NCBI GenBank assembly: GCA_947460565.1
Contig: CANHJJ010000057.1
Location: forward strand, 1-9,550
Reading direction: 5' to 3'
Length of the DNA: 9,550 nucleotides
Source: Bacteroidota bacterium
GTDB lineage: Bacteria; Bacteroidota; Bacteroidia; UKL13-3
Part shown: positions 1-8,072 of the stretch, one piece after another
Layout: every line of letters starts with the position of its first letter
Numbering within the stretch: position 1 is the first letter of the stretch
Translations under genes and position numbers: made by a program
Notes under the pieces: generated by a model
Databases searched by the model: none
Told to the model about the DNA's origin: nothing
Seen by the model: only the letters and a program-made list of their open reading frames with translations

Positions 1-16
1 TGTAGTTTTATTCGTA

Positions 17-3000
17 CTATCTAAGTAAGGTAATCGAACCGCTGTATTGGTAGGTTTTCCCACTAAAGCTGGTTGCATTTACTTGATAAATGTAGGCATC
101 CTGCGGACAAGGTTCCGTATTATTATTAGAAATAGTTCCATTCCAACCAATATTTACATCTCTAGTTTCAAACACCTTCTGTCCCCATCGATTGAAAACA
201 AATATCTCAATGCTTTCAAAACCATCTGCTACTACTTTAAATGACCTATTACAATCTCCAGAACAATTTGGATCGTTTAAGGTTGAACTTGGAGAGAATA
301 CAGTAGGCACAAACACTGTAATATCAGGGTTGATTCTAATACTATCACTTGTAGAATCAATACAACCTTTTTCGCTGGTAGCCCTTAAAATTATTTCTAC
401 TGCTGATAATTCTGCAGCAAATTTTACATTTTGAGGACTAATTTCATTTGACGATCTAGGCTTCTGAGTTTTAGGGTCTATGCCCAAACTCCAATTATAG
501 GTCAATGGAGTTGCAAATGAAGTGCTATTGTTAAAATTAAAATAAGGACTGGCAATAGTTCTTACTCTTGGCATTGGCTCAAATTGAGGCACAGGAGTTG
601 GATATGCTTCTACATTCTGAGTTGAAGAAACGGCCACACAACCTTTGTCACTAACCACTTTTAAATAAACACTGTGCTTACCCGCATTTGTATACGTTTG
701 AGACAGGGAGTCGCTAACAAATATGTCAGTATTGGTATTCATGGTAGAATCTAAATTACCATCTACATACCAGTAATATTGGGTATTACTTTGTCCTGGA
801 TCTCCTGCTCTATAAATAGGACTAAGTACCAAATTGTATTTGGGATTAACACAACCATTACAGCTTTCACAAATGAAGCTTGCTTTTGGTTGAGGATTGA
901 TAGTTACTGTAGATGTTGCAGTAGCTATTGGGCACTCATTTCCTGCAATTGCCTTGGTATTAGCCGTAAATGTAATTGCTCCACTTTTCACATCATCAGG
1001 TGTTAGTGTGTAACTGGTTGATTTTGCTTTGTCATCCACAATAACACCAGTACCATTAGTATTCCATTCTAAAGTATAAGGTGAAAGTGGCGTATTATTT
1101 TGCGTAGAAATAGTCAAAACAGTATCATAAGAACATGTAGAGAACGGATCAAATATTTGAACAACAGGAGGACCTTGCACCTGCACAGTTACTTCATCTG
1201 AATTTTTACAACCTATTCCATTTGTATATTCATATTTAAATTTGTAGGTGGCATCCTTTATTTCAGAGTTATTCAAATCTAATTGCATTTGCGATTGACC
1301 ATTAACAAGGCTTAGCGCTGTTAATAAAGGTGGGGTTGGATTATTAATATCCCAACCACTGTATGTGCCTATATCGCCCGTGCTTAAACTTCCTATGCTA
1401 GGTTGCATATCAATCAAAACTTTTCCCACTGTGCTACAAACTATATCTTGTGTTGGGTCATTTAAAGTTAACTTTACTATTGGGGCTCCGTTAACAATTA
1501 GGTTGGTACTATCAATAGCTGTACAACCGGTAGATTTATCAACATAGTATAATTTATATGTTGCTTGTGCACCAGCAGCTACTACAATATCAGGATGGCC
1601 AGGATCCAATATGTTAGAATCAGGAACAGCAATCGCCTTAAACTTATTGTTAGGTGGCGCAAAATACCATTTACTAGTGGTTGGGTCCAAAGCCTCTGTA
1701 ACCGCACTAAAATGAACATTTAAGTCGAAAGGCAAATCGCTTTTACAAACTTGAGCTCCAGCAGACACATCCACTTTTGGTGTTTTAACCACCTCGAATA
1801 CAATGGTATCACCACTGGGACAACCACCAGAAGGGCCTGAAATGGTAGGTCCAGTTGATGATGGCAATGCAACCGCATATCCTAAAGGATTGTTATAAAT
1901 TTTAGTAAAATTGTATGAAATAATATTGGTATCCTTGGGATTGGCTTTACGCACATTCGCTTTTTGAGGGTTAAAGAAATACTCATTAATTGTACCTAAT
2001 GATAATACCAAACCATTAGTAACCGAATCTACACCTCTTCCTGACCACCTATCTGGGAAGGCTCCTTGCGTATTAAACTTAGCTGATAATGGTCTTAATG
2101 AAAATGGCTTGTCATAATCACAAATAATTTTTTGTGGACCTACCGTAACCTTAGGGGCGGGGAAAATGGCAATTACCAAATTGCTTGCCACCTTACAACC
2201 ATGCTGATCATAAGCAACCAAATCAACTTTATCCCCGTAAGGAGAGGCTGTAGGCAAAGGTAGTGGAGTCATAATACTATCCACGTAAAATATTTTACCA
2301 TTGATAGCAAGTGGTCTTGCTGGGTAACTCCAAACAACGCTCTTAATGGTTTTATTGGTTGAGGTAATTGGCGGGAAAGTTACACTTGACACGTTGTTAC
2401 ATATTGAATATGGAGTAATTGGACTCAACAATGGTTGAGGGCTAATAACAACTGTAATGGTATCACTAGCGGGACAGCCGACACCCGCAAAAACTGTATT
2501 GCTTGTAATGACATATCTCTGAGAATCCAACACATTTGTTGGAATTTGGAATGTATCTTTATCAGATAAAGTTATTAATGGGGCCATAGAATTATACCAC
2601 CTTATTCCCGATACTGTTGCACCTGCTGGCACCACAGCCCTCATGGTTAGTGGTGGGTCATTCAAACAAGCATTCTGTCCAGACCCCCCTTTAATTGGAA
2701 AACTATTTACATTTAATCTAGTGCTATCCCACATTTTACAGCCGAAGGCATCTGTTTTAATTAGCACAAAATCTCCTGAATCCTTGGAAACAACACCTAA
2801 ACTATTAAAAGTATTTGCCATTTTAGTTGGAACAAATGGAACAGTATCCCCACTCATCACCTTATACCATTTATAACTTGCGTTAGCAGAAATAGTATTG
2901 TTTAGGCCATCTGCCCAAAAAGTAGTATCATTAGATTGACAAATACGTATATCAGGAAGTAAATTTCTGGGCGGTAAGGCCCTTGTAAGTATATTAAAAT

Positions 3001-5005
3001 TTGCAGTTCCAGTGCATCCTTGAGTGGGCTCTGTAATTACAACCCTATAGGCGGTATTGAATGGAGGTGTGCCCGAGATAGGGGGTGTTAGGGTAGCAGT
3101 AGAATCAAAACTTTTAGGCCTGATTGATACATAATTAGCCCCGATTAGCTGAAAATACTCAAACCTATTGGCACCCGGTAATCCAAATTGCCCGTTGGAT
3201 AAAACCTTAACTGGTTGTCCAAAACAATTATAGGTACTAGGTGGAACAACAGCTACAGGATTTGGGACATTTATAGTGAATGGAATACTATCATTAGGAC
3301 ATCCATTTGGAATTGGTGGTGGTTGTGATGATAATCTTAGGTATACATTATACTTGCCACCTTTTGTAAAGGTAGTACTCATTCTGGCGGTGTTATTGGC
3401 ATCAGATGTCTTTTGCGTATATACACCCGAACCAGGAACAGTCTCTACAAACCATCTTGTATAAGAGTTGTTAAGAGCTACATTGGAAGTTGCCGGAGTA
3501 AGCGTATATTTCAATCTATAAAAACCACACTTGAACGAGTCAACTGCAATAGTAGCATCTGGGGTTTGGTTGACAGTGATTGCAAACGAACGGGATGAAC
3601 GAGCAGGCACCGGACACATTCTATCTCTGGCAGAAACTGTGAAATAATAAGGTCTTTTATTGGGATTATATGCTGTTACACTTGGTGTCCAGCAAAATCT
3701 CCATCTATCATATTTAATAACTCCAATATGATCGCCTGAATTTGGCCAAGTAAAACGCGGATAAGTAGGGGTCCATGAATATTGTATGGTATTTGGAGAA
3801 CCCACAATGGTTGGAGGGGAATTCCAAGTCATGTCTGTGGTATCAGTAGATTCTACTCCATCCCTTGCTTCAATAATAAAACACAACTGATTTTTGGCGC
3901 ACACCGACCAACTTGTTCTAGGAACGTAATTACTTGGAATAGGATTGGGTGTAGGCACTATGGTTGCAGTAGAACTCACCAACTCTCCATTATCATTATA
4001 GGTAATAAATTTAGGAGGCTCATTTGGAGGGCAACTGGTTATGCTATAAAATTGAATATCTCTTCGTGTAACCCCTACTTTGTATGGAGCTCCTCCAGGT
4101 AAGTACCTCCATTGTGTTACTTCAATTACAAAATTAGATACGAAATTTCCTGTTGGCGTAAAGCGCACATCACCTGTAACAGGATCAATATTTATACCTA
4201 GAGGAGGAGGTAAATTTGGATTGGGCGAACCTAGGTAAGGAAATGGAAAATTAGTGGCATTATAGGGGACCTTGTATGGTGCAGGAGAATTGGCACCAAT
4301 TTGAGATGAACCAAATGAATAACTTAAAGAATCGCCCTCAGGGTCGATAGCACCTAAGTTGTAGGTAAACTCTTGTCCTGCGCATACCAAAGCCACAGGG
4401 TCATTGGTAAATGTAGGCGCACCGCTGCAAGGGGTGGCACATCTGTTAATAGTAGCACCAACAAAATAAGATAAACCTCCGGGATTTTGCAAATTAGTTA
4501 TCGCATTGTTACGGCAACAATCACTCCAACCCACCACTACATTGCAACAAGATGCTGGTGTAACCGCATTCAAATTAATTGTACCTGTGAAAGTATAAAC
4601 TTCAATTCCAGGGGTAAATGTACCGGGAGTGCGGGTGCCGCAATTGGTACAAATGGTTTTATCTGTACGGCATAATTGAATTACATCAAAACCACTCACG
4701 CCACCGGGCACAATGGTCATTGAAACCGATGCAGGTAAATTTGAACAACCTGGATCCACCCCTGTTACGGTAACACCCGTTAAACTACATCCTGCCATAC
4801 CCGGGCAATTACACATAGGAATACCTTGACAATCGCGATACACCTTAAAGGTTAATTTGTAAAGACCACCACCTAAACATTCGTAACTCATGTCACCACC
4901 TGTTAAATGGGAAGCATTGGCTTTAGGCATTGCCATAAAAAATGGCAATAATAAAAGCAGTTTTAAAATGTGCTTTTGCATATATGTTGTGTATTTGTTT
5001 TTCAT
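17..5005 (-). CDS. Giant secreted modular adhesin-like protein with T9SS gliding-type (CHU_C) C-terminal domain
   Basis: About 1662 residues, predicted to be exported by Sec and then carried to the cell surface or medium by the type IX system. Residues 1-31 are a signal peptide: basic start, leucine-rich core, likely cleavage after ANA-31. Residues 32-197 form a Cys-rich domain opening with HLTGGDMSYECLGG and KVYRDC, a start I associate with large Bacteroidota surface proteins. Residues 198-480 hold two cadherin-like regions (DPEGDSLSY at 221, DPVTGDV at 274, a second ending near 478). Residues 481-1370 are nine Ig-like modules and 1373-1560 two PKD-like modules. Residues 1561-1662 match the gliding-motility-associated C-terminal domain (FNRWGQKVFE, GWNGT, final SITLLR). 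Start choice: an in-frame ATG at 5044 lies upstream of the predicted promoter, so I prefer 5005; 4981 is also possible and keeps the signal peptide. Adhesion or matrix binding is inference; no enzymatic domain is visible. Confidence 0.93.
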   Translation of the reverse strand: MKNKYTTYMQKHILKLLLLLPFFMAMPKANASHLTGGDMSYECLGGGLYKLTFKVYRDCQGIPMCNCPGMAGCSLTGVTVTGVDPGCSNLPASVSMTIVPGGVSGFDVIQLCRTDKTICTNCGTRTPGTFTPGIEVYTFTGTINLNAVTPASCCNVVVGWSDCCRNNAITNLQNPGGLSYFVGATINRCATPCSGAPTFTNDPVALVCAGQEFTYNLGAIDPEGDSLSYSFGSSQIGANSPAPYKVPYNATNFPFPYLGSPNPNLPPPLGINIDPVTGDVRFTPTGNFVSNFVIEVTQWRYLPGGAPYKVGVTRRDIQFYSITSCPPNEPPKFITYNDNGELVSSTATIVPTPNPIPSNYVPRTSWSVCAKNQLCFIIEARDGVESTDTTDMTWNSPPTIVGSPNTIQYSWTPTYPRFTWPNSGDHIGVIKYDRWRFCWTPSVTAYNPNKRPYYFTVSARDRMCPVPARSSRSFAITVNQTPDATIAVDSFKCGFYRLKYTLTPATSNVALNNSYTRWFVETVPGSGVYTQKTSDANNTARMSTTFTKGGKYNVYLRLSSQPPPIPNGCPNDSIPFTINVPNPVAVVPPSTYNCFGQPVKVLSNGQFGLPGANRFEYFQLIGANYVSIRPKSFDSTATLTPPISGTPPFNTAYRVVITEPTQGCTGTANFNILTRALPPRNLLPDIRICQSNDTTFWADGLNNTISANASYKWYKVMSGDTVPFVPTKMANTFNSLGVVSKDSGDFVLIKTDAFGCKMWDSTRLNVNSFPIKGGSGQNACLNDPPLTMRAVVPAGATVSGIRWYNSMAPLITLSDKDTFQIPTNVLDSQRYVITSNTVFAGVGCPASDTITVVISPQPLLSPITPYSICNNVSSVTFPPITSTNKTIKSVVWSYPARPLAINGKIFYVDSIMTPLPLPTASPYGDKVDLVAYDQHGCKVASNLVIAIFPAPKVTVGPQKIICDYDKPFSLRPLSAKFNTQGAFPDRWSGRGVDSVTNGLVLSLGTINEYFFNPQKANVRKANPKDTNIISYNFTKIYNNPLGYAVALPSSTGPTISGPSGGCPSGDTIVFEVVKTPKVDVSAGAQVCKSDLPFDLNVHFSAVTEALDPTTSKWYFAPPNNKFKAIAVPDSNILDPGHPDIVVAAGAQATYKLYYVDKSTGCTAIDSTNLIVNGAPIVKLTLNDPTQDIVCSTVGKVLIDMQPSIGSLSTGDIGTYSGWDINNPTPPLLTALSLVNGQSQMQLDLNNSEIKDATYKFKYEYTNGIGCKNSDEVTVQVQGPPVVQIFDPFSTCSYDTVLTISTQNNTPLSPYTLEWNTNGTGVIVDDKAKSTSYTLTPDDVKSGAITFTANTKAIAGNECPIATATSTVTINPQPKASFICESCNGCVNPKYNLVLSPIYRAGDPGQSNTQYYWYVDGNLDSTMNTNTDIFVSDSLSQTYTNAGKHSVYLKVVSDKGCVAVSSTQNVEAYPTPVPQFEPMPRVRTIASPYFNFNNSTSFATPLTYNWSLGIDPKTQKPRSSNEISPQNVKFAAELSAVEIILRATSEKGCIDSTSDSIRINPDITVFVPTVFSPSSTLNDPNCSGDCNRSFKVVADGFESIEIFVFNRWGQKVFETRDVNIGWNGTISNNNTEPCPQDAYIYQVNATSFSGKTYQYSGSITLLR
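896..3565 (-). repeat. Nine tandem Ig-like protein modules, two cysteines each (within the giant surface protein)
   Basis: Residues 481-1370 of the giant protein divide into nine modules of roughly 85-125 residues. Each has one Cys near its start and one near its end, the latter usually as GC followed by a short strand. The cysteine pairs are 493/569, 594/664, 689/756, 780/844, 869/937, 962/1062, 1087/1161, 1190/1266 and 1291/1358; no other cysteine occurs in this stretch. Module joints often carry a Pro-rich linker such as NPQP, SPQP, FPAP or QGPP. The sequences between the cysteines are strongly diverged, so the repeat is visible at protein level, not as DNA identity. A disulfide within each module is inferred from spacing typical of Ig-like folds. 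Confidence 0.75.
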
Positions 5006-5026
5006 AATACAGGTATTTTTATGATT

Positions 5027-5034
5027 CAAAAGTA
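5027..5034 (-). promoter_or_regulatory. Candidate -7 promoter element for the giant surface protein gene
   Basis: On the minus strand these bases read TACTTTTG, an exact match to the Bacteroidota -7 consensus TAnnTTTG. No TTTG or TTG sits at the expected 17-21 base spacing upstream, so only half of the promoter is supported. Transcription would begin near 5020, leaving a short leader to the ATG at 5005 (or about 40 bases to 4981) and excluding the ATG at 5044. Confidence 0.4.
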
Positions 5035-5116
5035 AGGTAAGCATTTCTAAATTTTTTCTTAATGCCTCTTTTTATGAAAGTTTTAATAGAAATTGGCCTT
5101 TAAAAAAAAGCACAAA

Positions 5117-5145
5117 AAAAGCTTTCTGGTATTCAGAAAGCTTTT
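5117..5145 (-). terminator. Rho-independent terminator of rpsT
   Basis: A perfect 12-bp inverted repeat (AAAAGCTTTCTG / CAGAAAGCTTTT) closes a 5-base loop at 5129-5133. It begins 21 bases past the rpsT stop. Read on the minus strand, the hairpin is followed by a T-rich run continuing to about 5102, which fits termination of leftward transcription. It insulates rpsT from the large surface-protein gene. Confidence 0.85.
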
Positions 5146-5166
5146 AAATATTTGTAAATTAATTAA

Positions 5167-5457
5167 TTATGATTTTTTCTTTGATGATTTTTTGGCAAGC
5201 ACAGTACCCACTTTTTTCACCACTTTAGCCAATTTTGATTTTTGGTTAGACGCTTTATTTTTATGGATAACATTCTTTTTAGCTAATTTATCTAACATTG
5301 AAGAAACCTCAACATATAATTTTTCGGCTTCCGACTTCTCTGTTGAAGTTCTTAGTCTTTTAATTAATGTACGAGTCGTTTTAGCTTGATAACGATTGCG
5401 CAAACGCTTAGCTGCGTTGCTTCTAATTCTTTTAATTGATGATTTATGGTTTGCCAT
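5167..5457 (-). CDS. rpsT: 30S ribosomal protein S20
   Basis: This 96-residue, very basic protein binds 16S rRNA early in assembly of the small ribosomal subunit. The N-terminus MANHKSSIKRIR and the following stretch of Lys/Arg-rich helix (RNRYQAKTTRTLIK) are characteristic of bacterial S20. The centre (about 40-65) is a more acidic helix around EKSEAEKLYVEVSSMLDKLAKK, and the C-terminus is a lysine/serine tail (KKSSKKKS). Length is slightly above the usual 85-90 residues because of that tail. The start is fixed by the conserved MANHKS. The gene has its own promoter (5497-5527) and a strong terminator (5117-5145), so it is probably a single-gene transcript. No Shine-Dalgarno sequence is visible before the ATG; the leader is AT-rich. 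Confidence 0.97.
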   Translation of the reverse strand: MANHKSSIKRIRSNAAKRLRNRYQAKTTRTLIKRLRTSTEKSEAEKLYVEVSSMLDKLAKKNVIHKNKASNQKSKLAKVVKKVGTVLAKKSSKKKS

Positions 5458-5496
5458 TTCTAAATAATTTACGCTATAAAAATTTCAATAGGGCTG

Positions 5497-5527
5497 CAAA
5501 TATATACCTTGACTTGTAATAATCAAA
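5497..5527 (-). promoter_or_regulatory. Bacteroidota-type promoter of rpsT
   Basis: On the minus strand TTTG (5527-5524) is followed after exactly 19 bases by TATATTTG (5504-5497). Both boxes match the Bacteroidota -33 TTTG and -7 TAnnTTTG consensus. Transcription would start near 5490, giving a leader of roughly 33 bases before the rpsT ATG. The promoter lies in the 99-base gap after the iron-sulfur carrier gene. Confidence 0.75.
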
Positions 5528-5556
5528 TCTTTTCAACAATTTGTTAAAATATTGTA

Positions 5557-5883
5557 CTACACAGAAAAACTTTCGCCACAACTGCAAGTACGCGAGGCAT
5601 TGGGATTATTGAAAGTGAAGCCTTTTCCATTAAGTCCATCAGAAAAATCCAGTTCAGTTCCGAAAAGGTATAAAACACTTCTCTTATCCGTAACCACCTT
5701 CACATCTAAATCTCCAAACACCTCATCTCCTGGCTTGTCTTCGTTGTCAAAATCTAATTTATAGGATAATCCAGAGCAACCACCACTTTCAACCCAAACC
5801 CTTAAAAAATATTTTTCATCAAAATGAGACTCGTTTTTTAATTCGGCTATACGATTTCTTGCTTTTTCACTTATTGTTATCAT
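5557..5883 (-). CDS. A-type iron-sulfur cluster carrier (IscA/SufA/ErpA, HesB family)
   Basis: This 108-residue cytoplasmic protein should bind a nascent Fe-S cluster or iron and pass it to apo-enzymes. The three family cysteines are all present: C36 in ESGGCSGLSY, and C100 and C102 in the C-terminal CSCGESF. The middle segment (KPGDEVFGDLDVKVV, then LDFSDGLNGKGFTFNNPNA) follows the usual fold with its conserved xGFxFxNPNA motif, and the length is normal for the family. I leave the symbol blank because iscA, sufA and erpA cannot be told apart here and no suf or isc genes are in the window. The ATG at 5883 gives the standard MITISEKAxxRI start. A promoter (5907-5939) lies directly upstream. 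The gene is followed by the rpsT promoter with no evident terminator, so some read-through into rpsT is possible. Confidence 0.93.
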   Translation of the reverse strand: MITISEKARNRIAELKNESHFDEKYFLRVWVESGGCSGLSYKLDFDNEDKPGDEVFGDLDVKVVTDKRSVLYLFGTELDFSDGLNGKGFTFNNPNASRTCSCGESFSV

Positions 5884-5906
5884 TATTTGTATATCTAAAT
5901 TGTTTG

Positions 5907-5939
5907 CAAAGCTAATTTAATTATACTACAAACAGCAAT
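5907..5939 (-). promoter_or_regulatory. Candidate promoter of the A-type Fe-S carrier gene
   Basis: On the minus strand ATTG (5939-5936) is followed after 21 bases by TAGCTTTG (5914-5907), an exact TAnnTTTG -7 match. The -33 box is only a partial match. A TTTG at 14 bases is also present but too close. Predicted transcription begins near 5900, about 17 bases before the ATG. The -7 box runs into TTTGCAAA, as at the bshA promoter. Confidence 0.5.
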
Positions 5940-5980
5940 CTCAATACCGAGAATGTTTTGAAGACTATTTGTCACGCAAA

Positions 5981-7066
5981 TTAATATACCAAGGTGGCAG
6001 AAATCAATTTATGGTCGCTAAAATTGAGCTTTTGTGGTTTGTAATTAAAAACTTCAAAAGACTTATCGCACAATATATAATCAATTCTAAAATTGGGCAT
6101 TTTACCAATATAAGTAGGGCTTATACCTGAGCCAGATTCAACAAATGCATCCTTTTTATCGCCCCGCAGCATATTGTATGAATAGCTTGTAGGTGAGTCG
6201 TTAAAATCACCACAAATAATCACTTTATAAGGCGAATAATCAATAAAGCTCTTGATAATATCAACTTGTTTAGAGCGCGCAACAAAAGCGTATTTAAGTC
6301 GAGCAAATATCCCTTTTACACTTCTAAAATCTACCTTAGATTGGTTATCTCCATTTTTTAATTCTGTAATGGTTTCAAAATCCTTTTGCTGGAAGCTAAT
6401 GCTTTTCAAATGAGTGTTAACTAACCTTATGGTGTCATTTTCGGTTACCAAATCACAATAAATAGTGCAATTACCACCAGCATTTACCCTTTCAACAACG
6501 CCACTTTCAAGAATTTTAAACTTAGTGAAAATAGAAACACTATAGCCTGTTGGATTTGAGTCGTTATCATCCACATTTACTTTATATAAGTGTTTATACT
6601 CCTTAAATAACTGCTTATACATTTTAGTATCTACATCTGTCCGTGTATCAACAAATTCTTGGAAACACATAATATCTGGTTTTAAATCTCGTAGTGTATT
6701 AAAAAATACTGAGCTGTCGTAGATATTATCGGCCTCAAATACACCAAAATTATGGGTATTAAAGGAAACAACATTTATTCTGTTATTTGTTTGCTCTGTC
6801 TTTTGGGTGCCAAATTGAATAAAATGATAGATATGAAAAGAACCTAACAACAATACTACAATGGCATACCAAATTCTAATGTCCCATAGCAGCAGCCAAT
6901 AAACCACAAAACATAGATTAACAATAAAAATAAAAGGAAAGGCCAAACCTAAAAATGCTACCTGCCACCAAACGGCAGGGCTAATATATGGGGCCAGGTA
7001 TGACCCAATTAAAGCCACTAATGCAATGATGTTAATTATAAAAACTATTTTATTAATATACTTCAT
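5981..7066 (-). CDS. Membrane-anchored endonuclease/exonuclease/phosphatase (EEP) family protein
   Basis: A 361-residue protein with an N-terminal membrane anchor and an EEP-fold metal-dependent phosphodiesterase domain. Hydrophobic segments lie at about 7-24, 34-61 and 66-84. The catalytic domain (about 97-361) shows the ordered EEP motifs: SFNTHNFG (N103), CFQEF (E137, metal ligand), VNTHLKS (N217, H219), CGDFNDSP (D287, N289), RIDYILCD (D329) and FSDHKLI (D351, H352). All key residues are present, so it should be active; the substrate (nucleic acid, phospholipid or phosphoinositide-like) cannot be read from sequence. Positive charges at the N-terminus and after segment two suggest the catalytic domain faces the periplasm. 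I chose the ATG at 7066, 10 bases after the rhomboid stop, because an upstream in-frame ATG at 7114 would overlap the rhomboid gene by 38 bases and put a basic stretch before the first membrane helix. It is likely cotranscribed with the rhomboid gene. Confidence 0.9.
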   Translation of the reverse strand: MKYINKIVFIINIIALVALIGSYLAPYISPAVWWQVAFLGLAFPFIFIVNLCFVVYWLLLWDIRIWYAIVVLLLGSFHIYHFIQFGTQKTEQTNNRINVVSFNTHNFGVFEADNIYDSSVFFNTLRDLKPDIMCFQEFVDTRTDVDTKMYKQLFKEYKHLYKVNVDDNDSNPTGYSVSIFTKFKILESGVVERVNAGGNCTIYCDLVTENDTIRLVNTHLKSISFQQKDFETITELKNGDNQSKVDFRSVKGIFARLKYAFVARSKQVDIIKSFIDYSPYKVIICGDFNDSPTSYSYNMLRGDKKDAFVESGSGISPTYIGKMPNFRIDYILCDKSFEVFNYKPQKLNFSDHKLISATLVY

Positions 7067-7076
7067 AATGATAACT

Positions 7077-7949
7077 TTAGTCCTTGCTTGCTTTAAATAA
7101 AGTCTCCTTTTCAACTTGTGACAAACTCTCGTAACCCGATTTTGAAATTTTATCTAAGATTACATCTACATCTACCTGACTTGGCCTGGCATTGCTGGCA
7201 GTTTTCATAAACGTGGTTTTATGCTGAATTTTAATTTTTGGTTTAGAATTAAATAAATCCAAAACACGATCAAATAATGCATCCAATCTATTAGAGAAAT
7301 TGTTATTAGCATAAATCAATTTAATAAACAAATAACCAAACAAACCACCACCTAAATGTGCAATATGCCCACCGGCATTTCCTTGAGGAATACTTATCAA
7401 ATCTAGTAAAACACTAATTAAAGCAATGTACTTGAGCTTCACATTTCCAAAAAAAAGTAGTTGAAAATTAAATTCAGGTAGCAAAGTAGCTGCAGCACAA
7501 ACCACTGCAAGTACACCAGCTGAAGCACCTAAAGCAAATGAATAAGAAACATTGGCAGAAAAAACAGGCAATAAGTTGTAGGCTAACAAATAAAGTAGTC
7601 CACCAGAGATGCCCCCTAAAAAATAAGCTTCGTATGTTTTAGTATTACCCAAATACTCTTGAAGCAAACTTCCCACCCAATATAGCCAAAGCATATTGAA
7701 CAAGATATGCATGAATCCATCATGAAGAAACATGTATGTAAAAATGCTCCATGGCTGATACAATAATTTGGAAATATTTGAGGGAAGGACAAAATAGCTA
7801 ATAATACCCGAAAAGAAGGATAGATTAATTAGGTAACCCAATACAGATAATATTGAAAAGAACAGAAAAACAAACACATTCAAAAAAATAATGCGTGTAA
7901 TGGCATTGTTTTGTTGAAAGCGGAATTTTATCTCATCTAGAATTGACAT
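7077..7949 (-). CDS. Rhomboid-family intramembrane serine protease
   Basis: A 290-residue inner-membrane protease expected to cut transmembrane segments of other proteins. The six-helix rhomboid core spans about 17-213. The family signatures are in order: HILFN (H81, N85) in the second helix, GASAG with the nucleophile S143, and HIAHLGGG with the catalytic base H198. A soluble tail (about 214-290) contains VDVILDKISKSGYESLSQVE, a short conserved-looking helical element I recognise from Bacteroidota rhomboids. Its role is unknown to me, and it probably lies in the cytoplasm. The start MSILDEIKFRF fits the usual length. It is first in a probable two-gene operon with the EEP-domain gene. Its promoter is not clear: TTATTTTG at 7973-7966 is one mismatch from the -7 consensus, but no -33 box is visible. 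Natural substrates are unknown. Confidence 0.94.
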   Translation of the reverse strand: MSILDEIKFRFQQNNAITRIIFLNVFVFLFFSILSVLGYLINLSFFSGIISYFVLPSNISKLLYQPWSIFTYMFLHDGFMHILFNMLWLYWVGSLLQEYLGNTKTYEAYFLGGISGGLLYLLAYNLLPVFSANVSYSFALGASAGVLAVVCAAATLLPEFNFQLLFFGNVKLKYIALISVLLDLISIPQGNAGGHIAHLGGGLFGYLFIKLIYANNNFSNRLDALFDRVLDLFNSKPKIKIQHKTTFMKTASNARPSQVDVDVILDKISKSGYESLSQVEKETLFKASKD

Positions 7950-8072
7950 CTTATTTATTTGGCTGCAAAATAATATTTAGCGAGATGTTTATTACCCACT
8001 ATGCCATCTTTTATCACATTATTACTAAAAATGAGCCATTTAGTTAATTAACGTAAATATTAAACAAAAGGG

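Noticed and set aside
3782..4102. A 106-codon plus-strand frame inside the giant surface-protein gene
   Set aside because: Composition is not protein-like and it is antisense to a gene with clear domains; the other plus-strand frames in 47-4675 are rejected for the same reason.
5006..5044. Longer N-terminus for the surface protein starting at 5044
   Set aside because: It adds 13 residues before the natural basic start of the signal peptide and would begin upstream of the predicted transcription start.
5942..5955. Short hairpin (TCTC/GAGA) after the EEP gene as a terminator
   Set aside because: The stem is only four base pairs and has no T-run after it.
7067..7114. Longer N-terminus for the EEP protein starting at 7114
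   Set aside because: It overlaps the end of the rhomboid gene by 38 bases and adds a basic stretch not expected before the first membrane helix; the ATG at 7066 fits better.
7966..7973. TTATTTTG as a promoter -7 box for the rhomboid gene
   Set aside because: It has one mismatch to TAnnTTTG and no TTTG or TTG at the right distance upstream, so it is not listed as a promoter.
8043..8052. Palindrome GTTAATTAAC in the divergent spacer
   Set aside because: Short AT-rich palindromes are expected by chance in such a spacer, and it does not align with either promoter.
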